Positions 33,618 through 45,669 of a DNA stretch of 64,000 bases are shown piece by piece. The notes beneath the pieces are model-generated. The model did not search any database. It saw only the letters and a list, made by a program, of their open reading frames with translations, and was not told where the DNA came from. The stretch is from Porodaedalea pini. Its lineage: Eukaryota; Basidiomycota; Agaricomycetes; Hymenochaetales; Hymenochaetaceae. Numbering within the stretch: position 1 is the first letter of the stretch; every line of letters begins with the position of its first letter. The stretch spans positions 79,273-143,272 of the forward strand of contig NBAY01000090.1 of NCBI GenBank assembly GCA_002794775.1, given 5' to 3'. Position numbers and translations under genes: made by a program.

Positions 33618-35130
33618 TTGGTTTGCGCTCCTGACGGCTCTATTCTTCAATATACTCCACTGAGCATCAAATTTGAAAAACACGCCACGGTCTTCCGTAG
33701 TTCAACAACATACGCATATGAACTCTCGTTCGGAATTTCCATCGATGACAAGTACAAGCCACTGAGGAGATCTCCGGGTTCAATGACGTTCTCATACATG
33801 AGTAAGAAAAATGTATCTACCCGTATAATCGTCCTCGCTGAGTACATCTCCGCTCTTATTGATACCTCCAGCGACTCCGAAGCACTTGTTTTCATAGCGT
33901 AGGGAAAGCACTTATCATTGCTATTTGAACTTTGCGTGGCTAAGTGATTTCCCTGCGGGGCCATCGCCAGCAGTACGCTCTCGCGTACTTCGCGACGGTT
34001 TCTTAACGTTCGGCGAAAAAGGAAAACGTTACTCGCAATTGACGCGTGCCTACACGGTGTGTACGCCACTTCCATCGCATCACGATGACCTATCGGCACT
34101 TCGACGCTGCAGACGAAGGTCTCCCGGGAAATTTCATTGTCTTCGTACGGAGTTTGTCCTTGTAAGTTAGAGGCGCAAATAACATGATATTATTGATCCT
34201 TTGCAGGTGATGTATTGGGCTGAGAGTAGCGGTAGCTTTGAGACGAGCGTACGAGCGTCGGTAACGAAATTGACATCTATCATGACGAGTCAGCATATAC
34301 ATTGGTTCATTCCATTGGAACTTATGCTTGAAGATTTTACACAGGAACCTGTATGCATTTCAGCAAGGAAGCGAGAACATTCTTAACCACACTCTCCATA
34401 TTAGTGCAAAAGTAGTGGCTACTGACTCAATCGCCATTCTGACCTGTGACTTCATTAGCGTCGACGGGACTGTGTACGGCTTTCAAAATGTCCAAGCTAT
34501 TGGCGCGGGCTGGAACGAGACGGTTGACTATTGTGGACCAGGCAAGTCTTCTGCCAGTCAAACGTCCGGACTTGGCTGATGCGCTCTATACGATAGGCTA
34601 CCAAGGATGATATTTACGTGATCTACAACAAGAATGAGAATCACTCGGGTGGCGTCTCAAGCTTTCCGAAATTCGGTGAGTTCATATTCTTATGCTTCTT
34701 TTTTTATGCTTTCTTGACGTGTGCCACGTAGAGTGGACATAACAACAGACCTGCCGGCCATACATGTCAGCTGCATGTTCAACCGTGTACAGTTGCTCAC
34801 TTCCCAGAATGAATAAACCAAGATGTACACTGCCTATTGGCTAGATACTCCGCGGAAAATCGTGCGCGGTGGTCCATCGCTCAATTATACATCGTGTTCT
34901 TCTGCCGCTATCGAACAAGAGGGTTATATCGATGCTATCAACTCTTCTGAGTGGGGAATAGATCAGATCTGTACGTTACCTCTTCTCATGTTATATCGCC
35001 GCCTTCCTACGGGTTCATACTTGTATTCACGAGCTTACACATGAACTATAGATGGACCTGGAAAGGACTTCGAATGGAGCTCGAATTACCAATTCTCTGT
35101 CGTCCATTAGCTTGTCTCGTCAAGTTGCGT
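33618..35130 (+). pseudogene. Decayed hypothetical gene, secreted-protein-like blocks
   Basis: Several plus-strand blocks in changing frames look like real coding sequence: TYAYELSFGISIDDKYKPL (about 33708), VMYWAESSGSFETSVRAS (about 34205), NHTLHISAKVVATDSIAI (about 34387), TVYGFQNVQAIGAGWNET (about 34470), YVIYNKNENHSGGVSS (about 34615), YTAYWLDTPRKIVRGGP (about 34827) and SSEWGIDQI followed by YGPGKDFEWS after a small intron near 34970-35052. Spacing and Asn-X-Ser/Thr sites suggest an extracellular beta-rich protein, perhaps lectin-like. Stops and frame changes separate the blocks and I cannot name the family. Confidence 0.35.
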
Positions 35131-36857
35131 AGCCACTGGCGCTGCCGCTTTATTGAATAAACAATTTTATTTATTCCAAGGCTATAAGCTTTCGAAATCA
35201 TCATCAGCAATTGCTTATCAACCCAGGTGCTGTTCCTGCCTAGTTTTCTGCGCAAATAAGTAGAACAGAGTTCCATGAATCAGCATCTCTGACTTGAGAC
35301 CATCTTCGCTGGGAACTCTCGTCCTGATTGCGGAAAGCATCGGGCGTCTCCGCCTCATGTTTACTTCCTCTTGGTTCATGAAGAGCTTCTTTTAGCTTGC
35401 AAACTCAAATTTACTGATTTGATTCTCATCGTAGAATCATATTATGTTCTTCGTCCGGCAACATCCTTGAAGTCTGACGAAATTGCGAACATAACTCTAT
35501 GTCCTCCGTAGCTCGTCGGGCAAGAACTTAAGATTCTATAGCTTACGCTTGCTGCTGAGCGCACAGACCTTTACGGAGTGTATGTACTCTTGTTTTGACT
35601 TCTTTTTAAAAGGCAGATAATCTCGTTCTTCATTCTAACCTCCACTCTGTATTACAGTGGCCTCTTTGGCGTATCGCGTTCTGATTCCATCACACCACAT
35701 GATCCTTTTCGTAATTCTTGCAACCTCTCCGTCGCTCCTTGCGCTCATAGTCTAACCTTGGCCGCATACAGTTAGACGTCTTCGACCTTATCGACCACTA
35801 GACGCTAGCCAGTTCCTCTTCTGGCCGTCTGGTGACTGAAGTTATATCTGGACGCGTCTCGGAAATTTACTAAATGAGCCAGAGCTAAATGTGGACGTGT
35901 CTCGGAAATTTACTAAAGAGGCCAAATCCTCAGCGGCGCTTGAACAAGAGGACTTCCCTTCAGATCCTCCCCCTCTCCTCTCGTACTGTCCTACCTTGAA
36001 ACGTCAAACATCTACTTCACCGCACATTCAGAACAATGCCGTCACGACACAGTCCAACGCTCTTGCTGCGCTCGAGATTTCTACGAAGGCTGTAAGCGGC
36101 TGCGGACTGTGAGCGGTCAAACATTGTTCAATGTGTGTGCCAAGTATATGCTTCTGTCCACGCCAGTCCGCGACGTCTCAGTCGCTCTTGCGACTACCTA
36201 CCCTTACATGTGTGTCCATATTTCCTCTCAGATTTGTACTTCTCTCTGCCTGATTATGCAAAGCGTTGTGGCTGACTATCCTTACCTTGTACATTAAAGT
36301 GATCCAGGCGTTGAAGCGGCTCCCTCCCTAGCGGTTAGAGAGAGGCGCTTATGAAATTATCAATCTTGAAAGGTACAGACCCGAATTAATCAGATGTTAT
36401 CTATACGAAGAAACTGAGTTTCAGTATTTTCAGGTATACCATTCCGCACCTCTTGCTTGCCGTTCAACTTTAAGCTCCGATGCAGAAGCTGCCCGCGCAT
36501 GCGCAGTGGTTACTCAAACGTCACGGTCCTATCAGCTTGCGCCTCATTCGTCTTCTTGAGCTGCGAGCAAGGACTGTTTTGAGTCAAACACTGTTCTTGC
36601 GCGGTGAATATTTAGCATCGACTGTGGAGTCATCAACTTTTGTATTCTTTGTACTGTTGCTTCGGGAAACACTAGACTGTCGGAGATATGCAGTGTTCAG
36701 CCGTACGGATAACAATACTGTGCAATGCAGAGTCCCGTAATACATCTGTATGTGCTGTGTGTCTTGTATATCATTGAGAATCCATCATCTTGCCGAAACT
36801 TTGGTGGTCTTTTCGAGTCGAATGAAAGCTCCAACAGCTCTGCCCAATCAGGAGTAG
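35131..36857. other. Gene-poor 1.7 kb with exon-like scraps and a short direct repeat
   Basis: A 25-bp sequence (GGACGYGTCTCGGAAATTTA and on) occurs at about 35850-35874 and 35893-35917. An exon-like pair split by an intron at about 35578-35657 joins ERTDLYGV to LFGVSRSDSITPHD, but I cannot place it in a family. Open frames at 35891-36112 and 36480-36740 have no recognisable content. Confidence 0.4.
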
Positions 36858-38988
36858 TCACTTCATTCCCTTCAACTTATCGGCTGCCAAATGTGTGCGT
36901 ACGGCATCATCCCAACCTAGCATCTCTGAAAACCGTGCCTCCACTGAGCCAGCGCTTTCATCGTTCGCGGAGCAGTCCCAGATACGCGCGATCTTTGGGA
37001 GAGAAGAACGAAGGCGGTCTAGAAGCGGAAAAATAGAGTGCAATGGCGCGTAGATTGCGAGGAGCCCCTTGACTGAAACCGATATGAAGAGGACGAATGA
37101 GAAGAATTGAGTTTGAAGACACTCGAAGCCTCGCACAAGTATGATTCTCGGCATCATCAGGATAGTTGCAAATTGCTTCCAACTACTGCTCCCTTGACTT
37201 CCCCATGTAGTCGAGGAGTTCAACTCGATTCATACATCAGTGTACCTCCTGACGGTGGTAATAATCCAGCGCTTCGGTAGATTTAGTACGTTGCACTTAC
37301 TTGAGGTGGCTTGAACTTACGCTAGAGTATCTGCGGCGGGTTAGACCAAGAATAACGAAAGAAATCCAAGATCCACTGTGACCGTCTCCTAAATATACGA
37401 GCTTTCACGACGTCCTTGTGAGGCTCTTCGGCAAATCATGCATCATAGCAAGCGTGTATGCATTGCTGCCCAACCCACCTTGCTCAAATAACATCTCATT
37501 TCCAAATCGAAACGTGCGGAAAACAAATCACTTGAGTGTAAATTTTTTAGGCAAACCTGAATGCGTCGAGACGCAGATCTAGAGCGCGAATGCCAATGGC
37601 AAATGTCTCATCAAAAACAGTGCCGGTCCACAGAAGGAACATTGCGCCAAATCCGAGATCCGCATTCTAAGACCTCGATTGATTTATCGTACATCGCAAT
37701 TGCAAGCGGGAGCTTGGATTCGGCAATGAACGCACGCATGACCCACGCCTGCCGTAAAGTTCAACTCCATCGAGGATTTATTCAACTTCTGCGGTACTTA
37801 CCGGACGGTGGTCGCTATGACCGGCCGAACGCTGTCCCATCCCTCCATACCAGCCACTCCTGAGACTCCCTTAGAAGTGTCAGGATCATCGTTAAGCCAG
37901 CCGCGCACGCTCATGTTCTCCATCATAACCTTGTTCGAATTAACTTGCGATGAAATAGGTTTGTCTTTGGAGTGTCGGGTAAGATGATCGAAGCCCGCAT
38001 CTTGTCTGAAGAGCTTATAGATCCATTCTCTGGGATTCTCTCTGGAAGACATGTTTGCCGCATAAAAATTCCATTCGTCAAAGATTGCAACGCCTAGATC
38101 CGATGCTTCGGGTGAGCAAACACTCGACAACTCAATACAGAGCACACATGCTCACGCCTTTTCGAACTTTGAAGAGTTGGTATCCGTTCGTTGTAAAGCT
38201 TAATCTATTCTCCATCATCATGCCGACACCCCGAGAAAATTTCTGTAGTCCATAATGAGTGCACCATGTTTGAATGAAATGTAAAAAGCACCATACATCG
38301 TAAGCACCAGCAATAACCTACACATGTAGACGGAGTCAGAGTGCTTGGTCTACGATATTTAAATTAACATACACTACTCGTAATCCCTCATTTTCCAGAA
38401 GGCGCTGCTCTGGAAGTATGTCCATAGCGCATTCCCAAGGCCGGCCACTTCCGAAAGGGTGCTCGTCTGTGCACAACAATCGTCCTTTGATTGATCACTT
38501 CGGGTTCTAGAAATGTGGCTCTTTTCCGAAGGTGAGAGGTTCGTTGTTAAAGGAAGAGAAGAGAGCCCGTTTTCTAACGCAGATACTGCATTGGCCCAGC
38601 TTCCAAGGCCCTAAGGTATTGCTCAGGAGGCGATCGAGAGATCCAAATAGCTCGGACTGAACTCATGTGCCGAAGCCGGCCAACCCCATGCCTTGGTATA
38701 TAATTCGGAGCTATCTCGAGAGACTTGGAAAGTTTGCAATTATCACTGCTGGGAACGAAGCCCATATAGATAACACACCTTTTGCGCATCGTCGGTAGCC
38801 TCAGGATGCCTGTCAGAAGATGCACTGGATATAAGAATCGACAGACGCAATAGGATGATCACTGGCCTGCCCATACATAGAAGACAGGCCGCGCGATTCG
38901 CGTAAAGCGCAGCGCTCGCATCATCAAGCTTGATACCTGTCGACTGCTCAAGCGAACTCCTGCTTGTCAAACAATGCATTACCCTCAT
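36858..38988 (-). pseudogene. Large TPR-domain protein, decayed
   Basis: Minus-strand blocks follow the order of a large basidiomycete TPR protein family: DDASAALYANRAACLLCMGR (about 38928-38869, a TPR helix pair), ALEAGPMQYL near 38590, WNFYAANMSSRENPREW (about 38085-38030), WDSVRPVIATTVR before a GTAAGT near 37800, then AWVMRAFIAESKLPLAIAMY and VFDETFAIGIRALDLRLDAF (about 37750-37560), and finally RLRSSLPKIARIWDCSAND with WDDAVRTHLAADKLKG (about 36970-36860). Frames change within the first TPR part and between VDR and GTVFDE, and stretches between blocks are missing. The N-terminal TPRs would be protein-binding. I recall the family as hypothetical TPR proteins of unknown role. Confidence 0.55.
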
Positions 38989-39384
38989 CTTTCAGCTGTA
39001 ATACATAAGACGCAAGTAGTGGATCTACAGATGGCATGATAGTCGATCGCGCGTCGTTTCGGACTTTACAAACCAAAATTGTCTTGCAGTTCACACGCTG
39101 CTCTTCGATTTGTCACCTAATTACGGAGCGAACTCAAAATGTCGAAGGCCAATAGCTAGTAGTTAGTAGAATAGTAAACATAGTACATACATATATATCA
39201 CTAGAGATTACGCGAGGGAGAGTTGCTACCGAAGAGGATTAAGAAAAGTTACCTGTAGACTAGAAGAAGGACAAGACAAATATCAATCGTACAAAAAAGC
39301 CTGCGATCATCACATTGAAGTTATCTCCCCGTCCACTTAGAAAGTGAATTGTCGCTTTCCGCGCGGAGTTTAAGAGGGGGTCAA
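38989..39384. other. Intergenic
   Basis: No gene seen. Confidence 0.4.
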
Positions 39385-41794
39385 TCAAATAACTTTCGCA
39401 TCCTGCAGATTTTGATAGATAATGCCTTCACGCACCGCGCGAAGGATCGCGGACGTCGCTTGTGCGTCCTATGAGCCATTGAAAGCAAAATCAGTTTTCC
39501 GAGAGAAGGCAACGGCAGTGCAGACGAATGAAAAACTCACGATAACGGTCGTCTCATGACAGTAGAAGATTCGAGGCGACGGCGACAGGGATTTTTGATA
39601 GGTCTTGAACCTCGTGCGGAAGTCTACATGCAGAAATAGAGTCAATGCCGATTCATTTCAGCCTAGAAGCTATCTAAAGGACTTCGCTCACTCACATTTG
39701 ATGACCGTCCGAAGGTCGTTCGATTGGTTTCCGAAGCTCGGTACATAATCCCTCAGCCGTATACCTTGCTCGAGCACACGTGCGACAAGGTCCACCTTAT
39801 TGAGGAACAACACGAGCGTCGCGCGCGCCAGCAATGGATGTGCACAAATCTTCTTCCACAACGCAAGTGAGTCTTCGATGCGGCTCACTGTTGGGTCTTC
39901 CACCAATGTCTGAGTGAAGACGAGCGGCGCGAGGAAGATGATCGCATCGACTGCCAGTGTGTGCAAATATATTTACCATTAGAAACGCAGAGAAGAGTTA
40001 GGTAGGGAAACCATGCACCATTTTCAAAATAAGGAATCCACTTATGTCGCTATGTTGAACACTTCGTAAACTTCAAGTCAAACTGAATTAGATGGCACAT
40101 GGAGAACGTACATTGCTGCGATGGCCCCCAACGTCATATATTATCCAGTCTCTTCTTGGGTCCGTAATGCTCGTACGCATCTCCATCTTCAGGTGATGCT
40201 CCTCGACGCCGAGTGTCTGCAAACGGGCCTTCAGAATATCGCCTAACAGAATAACGTCAGCCAAGGTCTAGCTCTCCATGACTTGAAACGAAAACAGACC
40301 GTCAGATGGTCCATATTCCGTTTGCGCTATCCGATCTGCATCGTCAAGAAAGCTGAGAACGGGGGTAGGTGGAAGGGAGCAATATGAGCAGCCGAACTGA
40401 AGCCCATAATCGGTTTTGACAGAGGGACTTACAATCCTGGGTAACTCTCGATATCCACTTGTCTACGCTTCAGCACAGCGCGCACAATGGGGTCTGACCA
40501 CAGCGCGACAACGTCCTCACGGCACGCCGCCAGCACACTAGTCGCGCCCTCCTGGCCATGTTCCCTCTCCCATTCCTCCGCCCTCTCCCGCCCCCTCTCC
40601 TTCTCCTTCCCCTTCCATTGACGATCGTGGTCCCGTGTCTCTGAGCTAGATCCGTCTCCAGGCCGCAGTGCATCGAAGATCTTGTTCGCAATTCGAGGCC
40701 GATGGATCCCGACGTAGCTCGGCTCGCGTTTCCGGGAAGAGGCAACGCTTTCCGCGCTTGATGTGCTCACGAGGGAGGGCGCCGTTCCGTCATTTTTCGA
40801 AGTTGAATCAGAACCGGAATGCAGAGTGTTTCCAGTCATCACCTGCCAGAACAAAGAGCTCACGCGATGCGCTCGATGCATGTGCAGTAGCATAAGCGTC
40901 ACTCTCGCTGGTATGCGCTTGGTATACTTCGGCGACGCAGAGCGATGCGTACGGGTTGACTGCACACGCCAAAGGGCGTTCGACCTGCAGGAGTGCACCG
41001 AGGCGCAGCATGAGCTTTCGGTGCTCGGCAGTCAGCGGGAGAGGTCGCCCCTGAATATCTCCTTCTTTCGCTTTCGGCGGTTCAGTGTTGATGTCGTGCG
41101 ACGCACCTGGAGGTGGACGGGTAGAACGAGCACGCGCAAGGGAATAGGAGGCAGAGTTGACGGAAGTGAATGGAGATTTAGACTGATTAGTGGCGGTGGG
41201 AGTGGAGGACGAGGTGGAAGCGGATGCAGAGGGGGCTGAAGGGGACGGTGCGCGTGTGCTCGGACGGCTGCTGACCCTCGTATGGGAAGACGAAGTAACG
41301 GGAAGAGGGGAGGGGGAGGTTATCTCGGCGAGCTCGGCATAGAGAGCGTCAACAATAATCCGAACAGAGGCGATGAGGTTGAGCTGCACGACAGTACGCC
41401 ATGCATTGCGTTCCGCCTGGAATTGCATGGGGGCGAATGTGAGCTGAAAGTCTTTGAACGATTTTCAGCATGCTGCGACAAGCCGTCAAGACGAGAATCA
41501 CGCACTCTTCAACGTCGTACTTTTTCCACTCTCCGATTGGCCAAGCAAGAGCACCTTAACCGCCTTATTCTTCATCTCGAATGCTCTTTTCTCGCTCGCA
41601 AGCTGTTCGTCAATCACGCGACTGTGACGCAACGCGGCCTCTTCTTCTGCGATACGCTTCGAACGCGCCTCAGGCGTTTCACCCGGTGGCGGGCGAAGAG
41701 CATTCGCGAGCGGGTCGTCGCTCGTGGATCCGCGTATCGAACGCGTGCGGTCGAGAGAGAACCGTGCACCCAGGCTCACTGGAGATGCAGACAT
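39385..41794 (-). CDS. Atypical G-protein alpha subunit with a long Ser-rich insert
   Basis: The protein starts MSASPVSLGARFSLDR. P-loop VLLLGQSESGKSTTLKNFQL is split by an intron. A long Ser/Pro-rich insert (about 41340-40640) sits in the helical domain. Then come ACREDVVALWSDPIVRAVL, DILKARLQTLGVEEHH in the switch I position, YDVGGHRSNRHKWIPYFENV, EDPTVSRIEDSLALWKKI, NKVD in LVLFLNKVDLVARVL, and the end FYCHETTVIDAQATS...NLQDAKVI. The G1 and G4 motifs are normal. Switch I lacks the usual Arg-Thr-Thr, and the catalytic Gln of DVGGQ is His. This fits the expanded, divergent G-alpha class of basidiomycetes rather than the canonical GPA1-4. Slow GTP hydrolysis and altered regulation are inferred, not shown. 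All exons are open. Confidence 0.85.
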
Positions 41795-42966
41795 GACGGT
41801 GGGTGGAGTTCGGGCAGCAGAGTCTCAGACTAGCTGCTGCTTGTGGGCGATGGGAAAGATAGGGCACGAAAGGCATGACATGGAGAGTTAAGACTGAGCA
41901 AGCTCGGATTGAGAAGCCGACAATCTATACGCGAGATATCGATCCTTGCGATGTGTCGGCATTCCTTGTCAGTATGTGCTTTCTTCCTTTTATTTCTGTA
42001 TACTCCTCTTATCACAAATGATGGTCTCCAGTGAGCTTTATATGAGTGTCACTGTCTTGTTCTGCACGTCAAAATAAGATTTTGTGCTGAGAGTGAGCTT
42101 TAGGTCTAACAGTAACAGAGACAGTTAAGCTTGATGACGACTACAAGTCCGAAGTCCAGAAACGACAATCCTTGTGTAATTTCTCTTCTTGCTGCTTCTG
42201 GAACTCCTTTTCGAATCATCCGATCATGTTGTTTCCCGCTTCTGTTCCATTCCAATAAATTGACCTTGCCCTACTAGTACTTACCAGCTCGGGCACGCTG
42301 AAGCTCCGACCATGTTCTTCGCATCTAGCACTGCGTTCTCTAATCTCAAATCTCACGCCGATAATCCGTGTGTTTTTGCACATAGCTTAAATGTAACGGA
42401 GGAAATTTTGGGTTCATATGCTTGAGCAGAAAAGGGTTCGTCTCTCTCCCAATTGCTTAGACAAGTGGTACTTGGTCGCAATGTTATCACTGCCATGGTT
42501 CCGGGCACAGAACTCCCGCCTGTTCCATATCATTGAAACACTATAGTCTGTTAGCTATTAGGAGAATGACTCTGAGTCCTGCGGTAGCCTGAAAGGTACC
42601 TCTTTATAATTGAATAATCATTTGGACGGTCTTGAGCTCATCGATAAAGTATAGGTAGAATGGCAGGCGAAAGGAACTTTCTGACCAAGCCAGTAAGCCG
42701 GTCCTGGTCTGGCACGGAGATGCAGATGATACAACAAGAGTAATACGGCTTCATTATCTCGCTTTGAGCGTGATGAAGTACATCGTCGATTGAACTTGAG
42801 TCGAACCTGCAAAAATGCGTGGGATAGCTAGATCACGTGTACGGTGGTTTATAATGCATCTACCCTACGCTCTTACTCTCACAAAGCGGCGAGCTGACCG
42901 CCGGAAACAGAGAGTACAAAAAAAAACAAGCTAAATGAGTGTAAACTAGTGCCCATGTCAAGGCAG
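41795..42966. other. Intergenic, 1.2 kb
   Basis: No gene or RNA recognised. The left end must hold the promoter of the G-alpha gene. Confidence 0.4.
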
Positions 42967-43482
42967 CTAATGCGATGAGGGGAAGGAGAGCCAGAAATCT
43001 ACTGAGTCCTCCAATGGGTTTCGGGTGGGTGGGTGAGGATGGGGTACATGGGTGCGTGGAACGTATGGGACTGCGGATGGATTAAGTTGTCCGCAGGCGA
43101 TACTGGGGTCCCTAGGAAGGGGGCGCCTGGGTAATGCAGGCAAGTTATTATTGTTTGTGTAAGCGAAGTCATGTAAGCGCTGAAGCTCGTGTTCGAGATA
43201 GGGGTTGAAAGGGGAGACCGGCAGTGATGTGATGATTTTGACAGACGATGCTGGCAAAGGCGATGTAGGTGATACGATGCCAGTGGCAGGAGGCACGGCA
43301 GGGGACAAAAAGGAGGATTTCCTCGCCCGGCGACAGCTATGGCATCGGCGACAGGGCGGAGGGCGGTAAAAGGTAATTGGGCGACACAGTGGTGATGCCA
43401 AGGACGATCTGAGAGCCAAGACCACAGATGCGATGCGGTCAAGGACGCAGTTAAAACGACAGACGGTTCGATGAGAGTGCAT
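42967..43482 (-). CDS. Hypothetical Pro/Ser-rich protein
   Basis: A single-exon frame of 171 codons. Its features are a CRRCHSCRRARKS patch, a Pro/Ser region with FNPYLEHELQRLHDFAY, and an end PLEDSVDFWLSFPSSH. The Cys patch (CxxCxxC) is too small to call a zinc finger. A longer overlapping frame (42999-43670) is Cys/Leu/Ser-rich and looks like the shadow. No family recognised. Confidence 0.4.
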   Translation of the reverse strand: MHSHRTVCRFNCVLDRIASVVLALRSSLASPLCRPITFYRPPPCRRCHSCRRARKSSFLSPAVPPATGIVSPTSPLPASSVKIITSLPVSPFNPYLEHELQRLHDFAYTNNNNLPALPRRPLPRDPSIACGQLNPSAVPYVPRTHVPHPHPPTRNPLEDSVDFWLSFPSSH

Positions 43483-44424
43483 GGAGGGATCGCTCGTCGT
43501 CGACGGGACAAGGTCTCAGAGCAACTTTCCCATGATGGGGATGATGGGAGTAAGAGATCAAGTGTACGGTGGTTAGCACCGTTTGACCGGCATTGGCGAC
43601 GACCTCCAGCTCTGCATCTCCTCTCTCTATAGCATAATAGACAGCATGAAGTGTTCAACGATGTGACCATACTTTATGAAATCTTACAGTTCCACAGTGC
43701 CAGACGTAGACAGCTTACCTGCGTGATCTCGGTCATCAAGCAGCTCAGTGTAAAGGTCTGTGGAAGTGCTAATTTCTGAAGCACTACAGCCTGACAAATC
43801 TCTCTAATAAAAGAGGAGCGATTTCACTGAGAAGCTGCTCAACCAAACTGATGGAATCGTCACCTCGACCCCTCATTCATCCTCACCCGCCCCTTCCTGG
43901 AAACCATCATTGATTCCTTCTTGAAGATCAGTAAGAGCATACCGTGATTGGAATACATATACCATGCTGTGGCCAAATCTACAACAGAAATGCTCGCATT
44001 GGTAACCACAGGAGAAGATTGGGAAAGACAACATCTTCACTATCGAGGGAATCTTATGATCAAGGACGAGCTACAGATCAAAAGGAATTCATTTGGAAGT
44101 AGGGCCACCCGTGTGTGGTATGAATGCAAGGTGAGCAGCGAATCTGGGTCGCTCTCGCTCTCACTTTTGAAGGTTGACTTTGCCAAACATTTGTAGATAT
44201 TGCGTGCGTCTTGTGCTATGGATGAATGGGGTTCACGCGTGCTCATCAATGCATTTCACGCTCGTTTCGACTCTCTGAGATCTTTCTAGCCAGAATCTCA
44301 ACTTTCATTTCTTGCTGTCAGCCTCTGTTGCAGCTTGAATGTGATTTCACTCCACAAAGAGATTGTGGTCACAAGCTTGTCTGTTAAATAGATCTCATCA
44401 TGCACAAAAATAGAACAAGGTTGG
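43483..44424. other. No certain gene
   Basis: A frame at 43948-44196 plus (EDWERQHLHYRGNLMIKDEL) has protein-like composition but no partner exon or known domain. The rest shows nothing I can name. Confidence 0.35.
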
Positions 44425-44429
44425 GTTCG

Positions 44430-44854
44430 TGTTTGGCGGGAGTCCAGGAGACGACTCGGACTGGGCAGGCCTCGGCTGACTGTCGTCTGGGACGTGCTAT
44501 ACTCGAGTGTAGACTCGGGACACGCTTACTCAGGCTAGGTCATTGCGGAGGTAAGAGGATTAATACAAGTCTAAACTAATACAGGGGGAATGAGTCTCAC
44601 CTAGGTCGTCGCGGAGGTAAGAGGAAAAGCAGAACAAGGAGTTCATGTGATTCCTGAGACCTTATATAGCGGCGACCGTGGGACTATATTATCTAAAGTT
44701 ACATAAACGAACGGAATGGAACGAATGAAGGTCATGTGGAGGGAGTGTGGGAAATGATTGAAAAGATGATTAAATATAATGAAAAGGAGCGGTTAAAAGA
44801 AAAGAAATGGTAAAAGGGAAATAAAAGAAAAAGGTAAAAGTTCGAGTCCTAACA
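44430..44854. mobile_element. Solo LTR with 5-bp target-site duplication
   Basis: A 425-bp element begins TGTTTGG and ends CCTAACA, an imperfect terminal inverted repeat with one mismatch and the TG...CA ends of LTR retrotransposons. It is bordered by GTTCG on both sides (44425-44429 and 44855-44859), a perfect 5-bp target duplication. Inside, TAGGTCRTYGCGGAGGTAAG occurs twice about 70 bp apart. No gag/pol and no second LTR are in the window, so it is best read as a solo LTR left by recombination between the LTRs. The strand of the element is not determined. Confidence 0.82.
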
Positions 44855-44859
44855 GTTCG

Positions 44860-45264
44860 CAATGACAAGCATGACTGGAGATTCACCTCGGGCTTCAGGC
44901 GAGCTCAGAGCCATAATTACCATCAAAGTCCAAAATTAAGTGGCATTTCATTGCTTTGCACAATGCCAGGGATCTCAAACGCAAAGTTGGGCTTGCTTAT
45001 CATCTTACTTGCACACGAGCCTTAACAAAGACACAATGATGATGAAACTGTTGATTGTCCGAATATCTCAGTGTACGATACTTGTTCTTTTTGTCTCTTG
45101 TTGAACTTGACCTCATCATGTTTTACAGATGAACATAGCATCACAGTGTTTTGCTTGCATTGAATCGATTTAAGTACCTGTGGGTGCTCACCGTAAACTC
45201 TGCGTTTCATACACATCTCTTATATCTCATACCTACATTCTTTTTGCACTGAAAGCATTCAAAA
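44860..45264. other. Spacer
   Basis: No gene seen. Confidence 0.35.
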
Positions 45265-45609
45265 ATGTCACATTTTCCTGTCTCTTCCACTTCCCTTCAT
45301 TCTTCACCTCCTTCTAATCCAGATAATACGCTCAGCAAAACTCGCACACATACATACCCCAAGTATGCAGTCTCTGTTGTCTGGAGCGCTGTACTTGCGG
45401 CTGCAATCTATAATGCGCTATCCTTGCTTCACAAAATCATGCGACTGCGACACGCACGCCAAGTACCACCAACCGATCCAGAAGGAAGCAAAGTGTCAGG
45501 CGATGAAACCAACATGGAGAAAGGCCTGCAAACAGTTCCCAATGGTCACGTTGCACTTCGGCGCACACCCGAGGCCTTGCTGAATGCCACTCGCATCATT
45601 TTATTTTGA
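45265..45609 (+). CDS. Small single-pass membrane protein (hypothetical)
   Basis: A 114-codon frame with a Ser-rich N-terminus, one clear hydrophobic helix (VSVVWSAVLAAAIYNALSLL) followed by basic residues, and a polar tail ending in an unusual hydrophobic ATRIILF. It has no recognised family. Its end lies only 60 bp from the second palindrome, so the original 3' end may have been replaced. Confidence 0.35.
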   Translation: MSHFPVSSTSLHSSPPSNPDNTLSKTRTHTYPKYAVSVVWSAVLAAAIYNALSLLHKIMRLRHARQVPPTDPEGSKVSGDETNMEKGLQTVPNGHVALRRTPEALLNATRIILF

Positions 45610-45669
45610 AGGACGAGCCCTCCGCTCTTCGAGGTCGTCATCATCATCGCGTATCTCCTATCAATGTTG

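Noticed and set aside
42999..43670. 223-codon minus-strand frame
   Set aside because: Cys/Leu/Ser-rich composition without any domain. The overlapping 171-codon frame has the more protein-like ending, so only that one was kept as a weak hypothetical.
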